Source: Caldivirga sp. (GTDB lineage Archaea > Thermoproteota > Thermoprotei > Thermoproteales > Thermocladiaceae). From it: a stretch of 7,380 nucleotides of DNA. The DNA lies in the NCBI GenBank assembly GCA_028275645.1, contig JAPWUH010000056.1, positions 1 to 7,380 on the forward strand, written 5' to 3'. Positions 1 to 5,040 of the stretch are shown one piece after another. The notes under the pieces were generated by a model. It was not told where the DNA came from, did no database searches, and was given only the letters and a program-made list of their open reading frames with translations. Positions within the stretch are counted from its first letter, which is position 1, and each line of letters begins with the position of its first letter. The position numbers and the translations under genes are program-made.

Positions 1-377
1 ATTACTGACGTTATTGCCCCAGGCCCGACAAGCATGGGTGTTATTATGGGTACTATTATGTACTCCTCCGGGTTAATGCCCATAGTCCTGGGTGTACCCT
101 CCCTGAGCACATCCACGGCTATTATCAGGAGTATCACTCCCCCAGCCACCCTGAAATCATTTATATTTATGCTGAATATGCTTAATATGAATGGCCCGGC
201 GAAGGCGAAGAGGATCAGGAGGGTGGGTACCGTGAAGGCTACCAGCTTAAGGAACCTATCCATCAGGTTCTCGTAGTTTGGTACATTAACCAATAGTGGT
301 ATGGCCCCCAATGGGTCTATTATTGCGTACAGTTGCACAGACGCCACGAGGGCGTCGAAGACTGAGAATGGCTGCAT
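1..377 (-). CDS. MarC-family integral membrane protein, N-terminal part (C-terminus off the window)
   Basis: Seen: an open minus-strand frame of 125 codons starts at ATG 375-377 and continues past base 1. An in-frame TAG lies just upstream (381-383), so the start can only be this ATG or the adjacent TTG at 380. The translation has the hallmarks of the MarC/UPF0056 family: a first hydrophobic segment containing IDPLGAIPLL (residues 20-29), a second at about 43-66, AGGVILLIIAVDVL at 78-91, and VPIITPMLVGPGAIT at 109-123 leading into a fourth membrane segment. Known: MarC proteins are about 200-220 aa with six helices in the cytoplasmic membrane. Their substrate is unknown, and the old link to antibiotic resistance is not supported. 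About 40% of the protein is therefore missing. A TATA box about 27 bp upstream predicts a leaderless transcript. The family call is firm; the function is not. Confidence 0.88.
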   Translation of the reverse strand, partial: MQPFSVFDALVASVQLYAIIDPLGAIPLLVNVPNYENLMDRFLKLVAFTVPTLLILFAFAGPFILSIFSININDFRVAGGVILLIIAVDVLREGTPRTMGINPEEYIIVPIITPMLVGPGAITSV

Positions 378-400
378 CAACTAGCCATTAAGCCTTAATA

Positions 401-410
401 TTTATAAATA
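401..410 (-). promoter_or_regulatory. TATA box of the marC-family gene
   Basis: The minus-strand sequence TATTTATAAA is centred about 27-28 bp upstream of the ATG at 377. That spacing places transcription initiation on or next to the start codon. No Shine-Dalgarno sequence lies in between, so a leaderless mRNA is inferred. Confidence 0.6.
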
Positions 411-521
411 ATTCCCATCAAAAATTGTCCATACGCCGAGAGCGCCGTAAGGCCTTGTTAAGCTGACCTTGATAGAGACCTCAGGTGGCGGATCATTTTA
501 ATGAGAGCTGCCTGCCATGAG

Positions 522-576
522 GTATCAGCGCTATTAACCCCGCTCACCAATCACCCAGCCTAGGCTCATCACCAGT
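522..576 (-). ncRNA. Candidate box C/D guide sRNA (weak D'/C' boxes)
   Basis: Seen on the minus strand: a perfect C box GTGATGA at 566-572 and a D box CTGA at 525-528, 37 nt apart, which is a usual archaeal C-to-D distance. Between them a D'-like GTGA (551-554) and a C'-like GTGAGCG (541-547, matching only the first four positions of the consensus) would leave guides of 11 nt and 12 nt, the latter being GGGTTAATAGCG. A TATA box TTTATAA (600-606) is centred about 27 bp before position 576, just ahead of the C box, as expected for a short 5' leader. Against it: the D' and C' boxes are poor, the first guide GCCTAGGCTGG is largely self-complementary, and I see no terminal stem. No target was identified. 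C/D sRNAs guide rRNA or tRNA 2'-O-methylation in hyperthermophilic archaea. Without a target or expression data this is only a candidate. Confidence 0.3.
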
Positions 577-599
577 TAAGCAAGCCGCTAAGGGGTTGG

Positions 600-606
600 T
601 TATAAA
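600..606 (-). promoter_or_regulatory. TATA-like element in the 378-859 gap
   Basis: The plus strand reads TTATAAA and the minus strand TTTATAA. On minus it is about 27 bp upstream of the C/D-like element. On plus it would start a transcript near 630, ahead of a 20-codon frame (640-702) that I do not consider a gene. The sequence is a good archaeal TATA box, but its direction is uncertain. Confidence 0.35.
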
Positions 607-657
607 CTATAGCATTAACAACTAATAACGGTAATTAGAATGCGGATTAGCATTAGG

Positions 658-852
658 CTATGGAGTAGTTTTGGTTTTTGTGGTGTTTGTGGGGTTTGTT
701 GACTCATTTTCAACGTCCTTGCTGGTTACCCTGAGTTTCCGAGACCCATAGCTGCAAGAAACCCCCAGCGACGGGTAAGGAACCACCACGGTAAACAACC
801 CCAGGAAAACCACCAAGAAAACAACAAAAACAACCCACCACCAAAGAGACGG
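658..852 (-). other. Unexplained 64-codon open frame, hydrophobic N-terminus and Thr-rich tail; possibly not a gene
   Basis: Just downstream of cbiA, between TAG 853-855 and TAG 658-660, one minus-strand frame is open for 64 codons. It starts with a Trp/Val/Phe/Leu-rich stretch resembling a membrane helix or signal peptide (codons about 4-28), passes through a mixed segment (SYGSRKLRVTSKDVE), and ends in an Asn/Thr/Lys-rich tail (ESTNPTNTTKTKTTP). A hydrophobic segment followed by a Thr-rich tail is protein-like and common in archaeal surface proteins. There is no ATG: the first usable starts are TTG 814-816 and GTG 811-813, and both would cut away much of the helix. No ribosome binding site or promoter was found. 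It may be a decayed gene, a small membrane peptide, or a chance product of GT-rich and AC-rich DNA. I do not recognise it. Confidence 0.18.
805..831 (-). terminator. U-rich candidate terminator downstream of cbiA
   Basis: About 30-55 nt past the cbiA stop, the minus strand carries repeated T runs (GTTGTTTTTGTTGTTTTCTT followed by GGTGGTTTTC). Archaeal RNA polymerase terminates mainly at U-rich tracts without needing a hairpin, so this is a reasonable 3' end for the cbiF-cbiA transcript. The same tract is the hydrophobic part of the startless open frame, so the two readings compete. Confidence 0.35.
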
Positions 853-859
853 CTAGGGC

Positions 860-2221
860 TTAAGTCCCCTTAACGTGGTTAAGTATTATTGACCTTAGTA
901 CATCGTGAGTGTGTGGGTGTAGGTGCATGAAGTGGGCGTAAGTGTTGTTGATTGTGAATCCATCCATCCCATTAACCCCAAAGCCCCTTTCATATTTCAA
1001 AGCCAGGTCGTAGCTGCCCTTAAGTATTAGCCTTGAGTAGTGGAATTCATGACCCCTAAGCACTGTTCCCCTGGGCGCAATTAAAGTATCCTTAATCACC
1101 CTAGCCACCACGTACCCATGGCCCACGGGCCTATTCAGCATCACAGCCACCGCATCTATTACCCCAACCATCTCATACTCACTGTTGTTGAATATTATTG
1201 AACTTGCTAGGTACATTAAACCCCCGCACTCGGCGTAGAGGTAACCACCCTTATCCACGAATCTCCTCACAGATGCCCTAAAGGCCCTATTACCCTCAAG
1301 GCCGCTTGCATAGACCTCAGGGAACCCACCACCTATTAGGAGTATGTCCACGTCCCCAACGTCACCATCCACCTCAGGGTCCAGTAGCTTAACCTCGCCT
1401 AAGGTTAGGGCATCCTCAAGGGTCTCTGGGTAGTAGAAGGTGAAGGCCTTACCTGCAACGATACCTATCCTGGGCCTCCCCCTTACAATGGGCACCTCCA
1501 CCTCCAACTGACCACTAAGCTTTATGGGCTCCGAGTACTCTCTGGCCATCCTCATGACCAGGTCCGTGTTTATGCCTGTTGATGCAGAGCTCACGGTATT
1601 AATGAACCACTGCCCGGTGACCTCCTTGGCATGCCTTAAGCCAAGGTGCCTATAGCTAAATGACTCCTCAATATCCTCACTCCTCGGTATAGCACCAACC
1701 ACCGGTAACCCCTCCTCCTCGACGATCCTAGTTAACTTATCCACCTGCCTCGGGGGAACATTAGTCAACACGGCACCCATTATCTTAACCTCCGGGTCGA
1801 ATTGCCTCAACCCCCTGATGATAGCCCTGGCCGTCCTGTTAATCCTCTCCCCATTAATGACTAGCAGCACTGGTGCCTTGATTAACTTAGCCAACTGAGC
1901 CGTACTACCAAGTTCACTGAAACCGTCAATACTGTCGTATAGCCCAGCCACACCCTCTATTAGGGCTATGTCACTGCCCATGGAGTATCTGTAGAGTCTC
2001 TCAAGGACCCCACTGCCCATTAATACGTAGTCCAGGTTCCTACTCGGTGAACCGGTGATTAAGCCATGTAGGCTTGGGTCTATGTAATCCGGCCCCACCT
2101 TAAACATGGAGACCGTGAAGCCTGCCCTAATTAGGGCGTTGGCTATGGCCAGGGTTGCTATTGTTTTGCCTGACTTCCCCTTATACGAGGATATGACTAG
2201 CCTAGGCGTCGTTAATTCCAT
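860..2221 (-). CDS. cbiA: Cobyrinate a,c-diamide synthase (CbiA/CobB family)
   Basis: ATP- and glutamine-dependent enzyme that amidates the a and c carboxylates of (cobalt-)cobyrinate in cobalamin synthesis; cytosolic. Seen: an N-terminal P-loop ATPase domain (to about residue 200) with FKVGPDYIDPSLH at 40-52, SRNLD at 60-64, the EGVAGLYD motif at 89-96 and the RHLGL motif at 191-195. A C-terminal glutamine amidotransferase-like domain has LLIGGGFPEVYASG, the nucleophile in AECGGLMYL (Cys332), RGHEFHYS and a final YAH (His430). At 453 aa it has normal family length. Start: ATG 2219-2221, because an AGGAG lies 8 nt upstream; the longer GTG at 2230 sits inside that ribosome binding site. The gene overlaps the end of cbiF, suggesting translational coupling. 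Odd: the P-loop is SSYKGKSGKT, lacking the usual leading Gly of GTxSGxGKT. Related amidases (CfbB) share this fold, but the cbiF neighbour favours cobalamin. Confidence 0.93.
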   Translation of the reverse strand: MELTTPRLVISSYKGKSGKTIATLAIANALIRAGFTVSMFKVGPDYIDPSLHGLITGSPSRNLDYVLMGSGVLERLYRYSMGSDIALIEGVAGLYDSIDGFSELGSTAQLAKLIKAPVLLVINGERINRTARAIIRGLRQFDPEVKIMGAVLTNVPPRQVDKLTRIVEEEGLPVVGAIPRSEDIEESFSYRHLGLRHAKEVTGQWFINTVSSASTGINTDLVMRMAREYSEPIKLSGQLEVEVPIVRGRPRIGIVAGKAFTFYYPETLEDALTLGEVKLLDPEVDGDVGDVDILLIGGGFPEVYASGLEGNRAFRASVRRFVDKGGYLYAECGGLMYLASSIIFNNSEYEMVGVIDAVAVMLNRPVGHGYVVARVIKDTLIAPRGTVLRGHEFHYSRLILKGSYDLALKYERGFGVNGMDGFTINNTYAHFMHLHPHTHDVLRSIILNHVKGT

Positions 2222-2849
2222 CCCAACCACTCCTGATGAAGATTAGCGATGGTGCCTTAACAATTAACCCACCTATATTATCCCTGGTTAGCTTAGTTAA
2301 GCTGCTGTCTGGGTAGGTGGCTCTACTTACAATTAAGGCTGAGTCGCCATTCCCTATATATTCCTTTATCTTATCAATTACCCCAGATGCCATGAATACT
2401 ACGGTTGTCCTCCTAACCCTACCCCTGGCCACGCTTGGGTAGGATACAAGTGTCACGACGTCACCTAGCTCAATTAGGTGTTCAGCAGCCGCCGCCGTGA
2501 AGCTGGGTACCCCAGGTATTATTACGCACTCAACCCCCTCCCTCCTAGCCTCCTCGCATATCCTCACACCCCTGCTGAAGAGGGTTGGGTCACCGTTCTT
2601 GAGGAATGCCACCTCTAGGCCACCCTTAACGTACTCAATGGCCTCCTTAACGTAGGCTTCATGTTCAACACCCCTAACGTGTCCCATGTAAACCCACCTG
2701 GCTCTGCGTGCATACCGCCTAAGGATTTCTGGGTTAACCAGTGAGCTGTAGTAAACCACGTGGGCCCTTGCCATGGCCTTAATCGCCTTCACCGTGACTA
2801 GCTCAGGGTCCCAGGGCCCAACGCCTATTACGTACAGTGCCACATGCAC
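2202..2849 (-). CDS. cbiF: Cobalt-precorrin-4 C11-methyltransferase (CbiF/CobM), divergent and short
   Basis: SAM-dependent tetrapyrrole methylase expected to methylate C-11 of (cobalt-)precorrin-4 on the way to cobalamin. Seen: N-terminal LYVIGVGPWDPELVTVKA (residues 5-22), SSLVNPEIL (35-43), the NGDP loop (85-88), PGVPSFTAAAA (112-122), and a C-terminal SRATYPDSSL (175-184) that is specifically CbiF-like rather than uroporphyrinogen methylase-like. Length is 215 aa against about 250 in the family. The shortfall falls after the PGV motif, where the usual RxEGRTPVP segment is reduced to VARGRVRR. The SAM-loop GPGD is GPWD here (Trp13). The start is GTG 2849 or GTG 2843; the latter matches the family N-terminus better and suits a TTTAAA box at 2861-2866. 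It overlaps cbiA by 20-29 nt. Fold certain, CbiF identity likely; another ring methylase specificity cannot be excluded. Confidence 0.8.
   Translation of the reverse strand: MHVALYVIGVGPWDPELVTVKAIKAMARAHVVYYSSLVNPEILRRYARRARWVYMGHVRGVEHEAYVKEAIEYVKGGLEVAFLKNGDPTLFSRGVRICEEARREGVECVIIPGVPSFTAAAAEHLIELGDVVTLVSYPSVARGRVRRTTVVFMASGVIDKIKEYIGNGDSALIVSRATYPDSSLTKLTRDNIGGLIVKAPSLIFIRSGWDGINDA
2230..2234 (-). promoter_or_regulatory. Ribosome binding site deciding the cbiA start
   Basis: AGGAG on the minus strand lies inside the cbiF coding region, 8 nt before ATG 2219-2221. It also overlaps the upstream in-frame GTG (2228-2230), which makes that GTG an unlikely initiator. The site supports reinitiation on a bicistronic cbiF-cbiA mRNA. 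Confidence 0.6.
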
Positions 2850-2860
2850 TTTGCCTATGG

Positions 2861-2866
2861 TTTAAA
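2861..2866 (-). promoter_or_regulatory. TATA box for the cbiF-cbiA operon
   Basis: TTTAAA on the minus strand is 18-21 bp (centre to codon) ahead of the two candidate GTG codons (2843, 2849). It is a little too close for either to be the exact transcription start, so the true start codon and the element are both uncertain. No ribosome binding site precedes either GTG. Confidence 0.4.
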
Positions 2867-2893
2867 GATAATGCTTATTTCACATTAGTGGTG

Positions 2894-2906
2894 AAAAATC
2901 AAAAAA
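2894..2906 (-). terminator. U-rich terminator downstream of alba
   Basis: The minus strand reads TTTTTTGATTTTT, 41-53 nt past the alba stop codon and just before the cbiF promoter. Two adjacent T runs without a required hairpin are typical of archaeal intrinsic termination. The position separates the alba and cbiF-cbiA transcription units. Confidence 0.6.
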
Positions 2907-2946
2907 GCGGCACTGGTGATGAGTAGCCTTGTTTTTATGGGCGGTC

Positions 2947-3231
2947 TCACTTCCTCTCGATTACTATCTCGATGGCCGCCACAACCCTCTCCTTACCGCC
3001 CTGGCCAGTTATTTTATCACTCAGTAGCTTAACCTCCTTCACATCCACTTGACCGGCCAGGAACCTGTCACGGACCATTGTGGCTGCGGCCACGGCCCTC
3101 GCTATGGCCGAGCCCCTGGCCTTCAGGATAACCCTCTTGCTACCCTGGTTGAACTGCATTACTGTGGCTATTACGTAGTTTGTGGTTGGCTTCTTACCAA
3201 CCAGTATTGTTGCCTCCTGTTGAGCCGCCAT
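2947..3231 (-). CDS. alba: Alba, archaeal DNA/RNA-binding chromatin protein
   Basis: Small abundant dimeric nucleic-acid-binding protein that compacts DNA and binds RNA in archaea. Seen: 94 aa, normal family length, with the whole Alba fold recognisable. It has TILVGKKPTTNYV at residues 8-20, including the Lys13-Lys14 pair equivalent to the DNA-contacting, acetylatable lysine region of Sulfolobus Alba, then QGSKRVILKARGSAIARAV (29-47), VRDRFL (53-58) and the C-terminal beta strand VVAAIEIVIERK. Start: ATG 3229-3231 is the only sensible one, preceded by GGTGA about 5 nt upstream and a TATA box at 3263-3272. That gives a short leader with a ribosome binding site, unlike the leaderless genes nearby and consistent with high expression. 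It appears monocistronic, with its own U-rich terminator. Confidence 0.96.
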   Translation of the reverse strand: MAAQQEATILVGKKPTTNYVIATVMQFNQGSKRVILKARGSAIARAVAAATMVRDRFLAGQVDVKEVKLLSDKITGQGGKERVVAAIEIVIERK

Positions 3232-3262
3232 TCAACTCACCAATTCCCCTCCCTGTACATGT

Positions 3263-3272
3263 ATTTTAAAGC
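3263..3272 (-). promoter_or_regulatory. TATA box of alba
   Basis: GCTTTAAAAT on the minus strand is centred about 36 bp upstream of the alba ATG. That predicts a transcription start near 3240 and a leader of roughly 9-10 nt that still contains the GGTGA ribosome binding site. Its TTTAAA core is palindromic and could also fire on the plus strand, toward the structured gap at 3296-3410. Confidence 0.6.
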
Positions 3273-3295
3273 ATTACCGTTTGACTGACTTAGCC

Positions 3296-3410
3296 CACTG
3301 TACCACTGGGTGCATGCCCTGATAGAAACTTAACAACACCCTAGAGTGGTGTAGCCTCCAAGACCCTTGGATGAAACCTCACCCTTAAGGGTTAGGCTAA
3401 CCCCGTTTTC
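3296..3410. other. Inverted-repeat-dense gap between alba and rbkR (possible structured RNA)
   Basis: Seen: ACACC/GGTGT (3336-3340 with 3348-3352); TCCAAG/CTTGGA (3357-3362 with 3366-3371); the perfect 12-bp palindrome ACCCTTAAGGGT (3381-3392); GGGTTA/TAACCC (3389-3394 with 3398-3403); and TAGCCT/AGGCTA (3352-3357 with 3394-3399), which could close a multi-branch structure over the inner stems. Several are mutually exclusive. On plus, the last stem is followed by CGTTTTCGTT, and the alba TATA element read in the other direction would start a transcript near 3294. On minus, the region would be the 3' UTR of rbkR. No protein gene fits here. Strand and function are unresolved. Confidence 0.3.
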
Positions 3411-3423
3411 GTTATTGAGCGGA

Positions 3424-4140
3424 CTAGAGGAGTATGTTAATGGTCACCTCATCCCCATCCCTCAGGTTTAACCTATCTCTAAGCTTAACGGGTGCTATAA
3501 CCTCAATCACCTCGGGGCCATGTGAGGTCCTCTCAACGAGCAGCACTCCACATTGTATGCCACTTATTACACATTTAAAGGCCTTAACCCCACCATAGGT
3601 TCTTGTGCCGTTGCTGAAGCCCTCAATTCTAATTCCAGGTATCCTCTCTAGGTATAGCCTATACTTAACGTACTGGTCAAGCAGCCTAACGTTCAACGTA
3701 CCTGGATATGGGTCGAAGCCCAGTTTACTTATGAACTGCTTCCTATAGCCCTCAAGGCTCATGTAGTAGCCACCCTCCCCAAGGCCAGTCGTCACCACAC
3801 CCCTGAGCACTATCGTTATGTTTCTACCCAGTAAACTCTCCATCAGATCCATTAGACTCCTCAACAGTGCGCTACCCCTCTCACTGAGCATGAGACTAAC
3901 CTCACCCTTAGCCCCACTCCTAATCACGTAACCCTCCCTCTCAAGCCTCTTGAGGATCTTGGAGACGTTTTGCGGCGTGGTGCCTATTTGCCTAGATAGG
4001 TCGCTTACGTTAACCCTGGTGAAGCCGTGGTCGTTAACGCCATTTTGCAGAAGCAGCAGTATATACGGTATCCTCTTCAACTCCCTGTAGTTAACGACAC
4101 CGGCATTAACCTGTCCATCCACGTGAAGCATAATAAACAC
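3424..4140 (-). CDS. rbkR: Winged-helix / CTP-dependent riboflavin kinase fusion (RbkR type)
   Basis: Archaeal riboflavin kinase that makes FMN, with CTP as the usual phosphate donor, fused to a DNA-binding domain. Seen: residues about 20-100 form a winged helix, with [30 protein letters not shown] (43-72) as a textbook recognition helix region. Residues about 107-238 are the RibK domain: [19 protein letters not shown] (114-132), [19 protein letters not shown] (135-153), [14 protein letters not shown] (175-188), ERTSHG (203-208) and [21 protein letters not shown] (212-232). All kinase signatures are present, so it should be active. Known: proteins with this architecture regulate riboflavin genes in archaea. 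Starts possible at GTG 4140, ATG 4131 or GTG 4122; the first is 27 bp from a TATA box at 4164-4170, the last about 25 bp from one at 4144-4149. It is divergent from the phosphatase gene, so autoregulation through the shared region is plausible. Confidence 0.93.
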   Translation of the reverse strand: MFIMLHVDGQVNAGVVNYRELKRIPYILLLLQNGVNDHGFTRVNVSDLSRQIGTTPQNVSKILKRLEREGYVIRSGAKGEVSLMLSERGSALLRSLMDLMESLLGRNITIVLRGVVTTGLGEGGYYMSLEGYRKQFISKLGFDPYPGTLNVRLLDQYVKYRLYLERIPGIRIEGFSNGTRTYGGVKAFKCVISGIQCGVLLVERTSHGPEVIEVIAPVKLRDRLNLRDGDEVTINILL

Positions 4141-4143
4141 CCC

Positions 4144-4170
4144 TTTAAATACCTCAAGCCTTAATTTAAA
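4144..4170 (-). promoter_or_regulatory. Two possible TATA boxes for rbkR
   Basis: On the minus strand, TTTAAAT at 4164-4170 is centred 27 bp before GTG 4140, and TTTAAA at 4144-4149 is centred about 25 bp before GTG 4122. Each would give a leaderless mRNA from a different in-frame GTG, so two N-termini are possible. Neither start has a Shine-Dalgarno sequence. Confidence 0.5.
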
Positions 4171-4185
4171 CCATAATAAAGGCTT
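4156..4185. promoter_or_regulatory. Inverted repeat in the rbkR/phosphatase divergent promoter; candidate operator
   Basis: Perfect 7-bp arms AAGCCTT (4156-4162) and AAGGCTT (4179-4185) are centred 23 bp apart, about two helical turns. The spacing suits a dimeric winged-helix protein. The left arm abuts the rbkR TATA box at 4164-4170 and the right arm overlaps the presumed TATA of the phosphatase gene. Inference: it may be the RbkR binding site, controlling both genes. No protein-DNA evidence is available from sequence. Confidence 0.35.
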
Positions 4186-4190
4186 ATTAA
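4183..4190 (+). promoter_or_regulatory. TATA-like box of the phosphatase gene
   Basis: CTTATTAA is centred about 26 bp before ATG 4212. No ribosome binding site lies in the intervening GC-richer stretch, so a leaderless transcript is inferred. The element is weaker than the others in the window. Confidence 0.4.
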
Positions 4191-4211
4191 CCCCAACTCC
4201 GAGCCAACGGC

Positions 4212-4916
4212 ATGACCATTAACCTAGTTCTACTGGACGTTGATGGTACATTAACCGTGGATAGGGGTAACCTAGCCCTTGACCCGGATGCCATTAGGGT
4301 TATTCAAAGGGTTAAGGATAAGGTTAAACTGGGTTTAGTCACTGGGAACGCCTTAATAGTAGCCGAGGCCTTGACCAGGTACATTGGGCTGGGGGATGAC
4401 TCACCCATAATAGCCGAAAACGGATGCGTAATCAAGGTTGGGTCAACCATCACCATGTTAAGTAACTTAAGCGCCAGGGAGGTTGTTGACGAGTTAATTA
4501 AGAGACTTGGATTGAGACCAACCTACCAGTACCAGTGTAGGTACCTAGACATTACCATCGATGTTGTTGGTGATGATTACGGGGTTGTGGAGAGGATTAA
4601 GGATGAGTTAAGGAGAATGGGGCTGAGTGACCTGTACGACGTTGAGACAAGCGGCTATGCCGTGCACGTTAGGCCCCGTGACTGCAGTAAGGCTAAGGCA
4701 ATCGCCAAGATGTGCGAACTAATGGGGATAGACTGCTCAACAGTGGCCTTCATAGGGGATAGTGATATTGACGCCGAGGCCTTTGGAATCGTTGGGCTTG
4801 GCGTTGCAGTTGGGAACGCCACCAGGAGGGCTAAGGAGAGGGCTAAACTGGTCACCAGAAACCCAAGTGGGAAGGGTGTTGCCGAGTTCCTAACCAACAT
4901 CGTTAATAGCGCATAA
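4212..4916 (+). CDS. Archaeal-type phosphoglycolate phosphatase (HAD superfamily)
   Basis: Predicted Mg-dependent cytosolic HAD hydrolase that dephosphorylates 2-phosphoglycolate. Seen: motif [10 protein letters not shown] (residues 7-15) with nucleophile Asp9 and acid/base Asp11; motif II Thr44 in GLVTGNAL; a motif III lysine at Lys160 or Lys162 in DCSKAKAI; motif IV GDSDID (182-187) followed by GVAVGNA. The IIC cap lies between motifs II and III. ENGCVI (69-74) and the cap region are typical of the archaeal PGP/TA0175 family, and 234 aa is normal for it. Start ATG 4212 places motif I at the expected distance from the N-terminus. It is the only plus-strand gene here, divergent from rbkR and convergent with the gene at 5041-5469. 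HAD enzymes are often promiscuous; sucrose-phosphate-phosphatase-like relatives share the fold, so the substrate is less certain than the family. Confidence 0.88.
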   Translation: MTINLVLLDVDGTLTVDRGNLALDPDAIRVIQRVKDKVKLGLVTGNALIVAEALTRYIGLGDDSPIIAENGCVIKVGSTITMLSNLSAREVVDELIKRLGLRPTYQYQCRYLDITIDVVGDDYGVVERIKDELRRMGLSDLYDVETSGYAVHVRPRDCSKAKAIAKMCELMGIDCSTVAFIGDSDIDAEAFGIVGLGVAVGNATRRAKERAKLVTRNPSGKGVAEFLTNIVNSA

Positions 4917-5040
4917 CCCACATGCGGCGGCTGATAACGGCTAAGTCTTGCCCCTTTTAGGTGGGGTTACTCCGCTGTGTGGGTTTCGCCGCGCTGGCGA
5001 TACCCGCCTCCCAGAGACGGGGGAAGGGTCATTGGCCAGC
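4917..5040. other. GC-rich structured gap between convergent genes; candidate ncRNA
   Basis: I count 76 G/C in bases 4921-5040, about 63%, visibly above the neighbouring genes. Strong stems are present: GGGTTTCGCC with GGCGATACCC (4981-4990 and 4996-5005, one mismatch, 5-nt loop); CCCC/GGGG around 4951-4966; and a second hairpin, 5003-5012 with 5019-5028, which competes with the first. High-GC islands in moderate-GC thermophile genomes are often structured RNAs. I could not fit a tRNA, 5S, C/D or H/ACA model, and no promoter stands out. It could equally be a bidirectional 3' end between the two convergent genes. Confidence 0.3.

Noticed and set aside
34..276. Plus-strand open frame of 80 codons
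   Set aside because: Complete shadow of the marC-family gene, whose minus-strand translation carries clear family motifs.
640..702. 20-codon plus-strand frame (MRISIRLWSSFGFCGVCGVC) behind a TATA-like box
   Set aside because: Too short, in a GT-biased tract that gives Gly/Val/Cys by chance; no ribosome binding site and no recognisable family.
664..846. Long imperfect inverted repeat between the GT-rich (664-701) and AC-rich (790-846) arms, possible MITE-like element
   Set aside because: The best gapless alignment I made matched about 25 of 38 positions. With both arms drawn almost only from two letters, this is not far above chance, and no target-site duplication is visible.
2916..2922. Perfect C-box sequence GTGATGA on plus in the alba-cbiF gap
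   Set aside because: No D box (CTGA) at a workable distance downstream, and no promoter aligned with it.
3049..3288. Plus-strand frame of 79 codons over alba
   Set aside because: Shadow of alba; composition not protein-like.
4655..4921. Minus-strand frame of 88 codons over the phosphatase 3' half
   Set aside because: Antisense shadow of a gene with all four HAD motifs; its hydrophobic look comes from the complementary codons.
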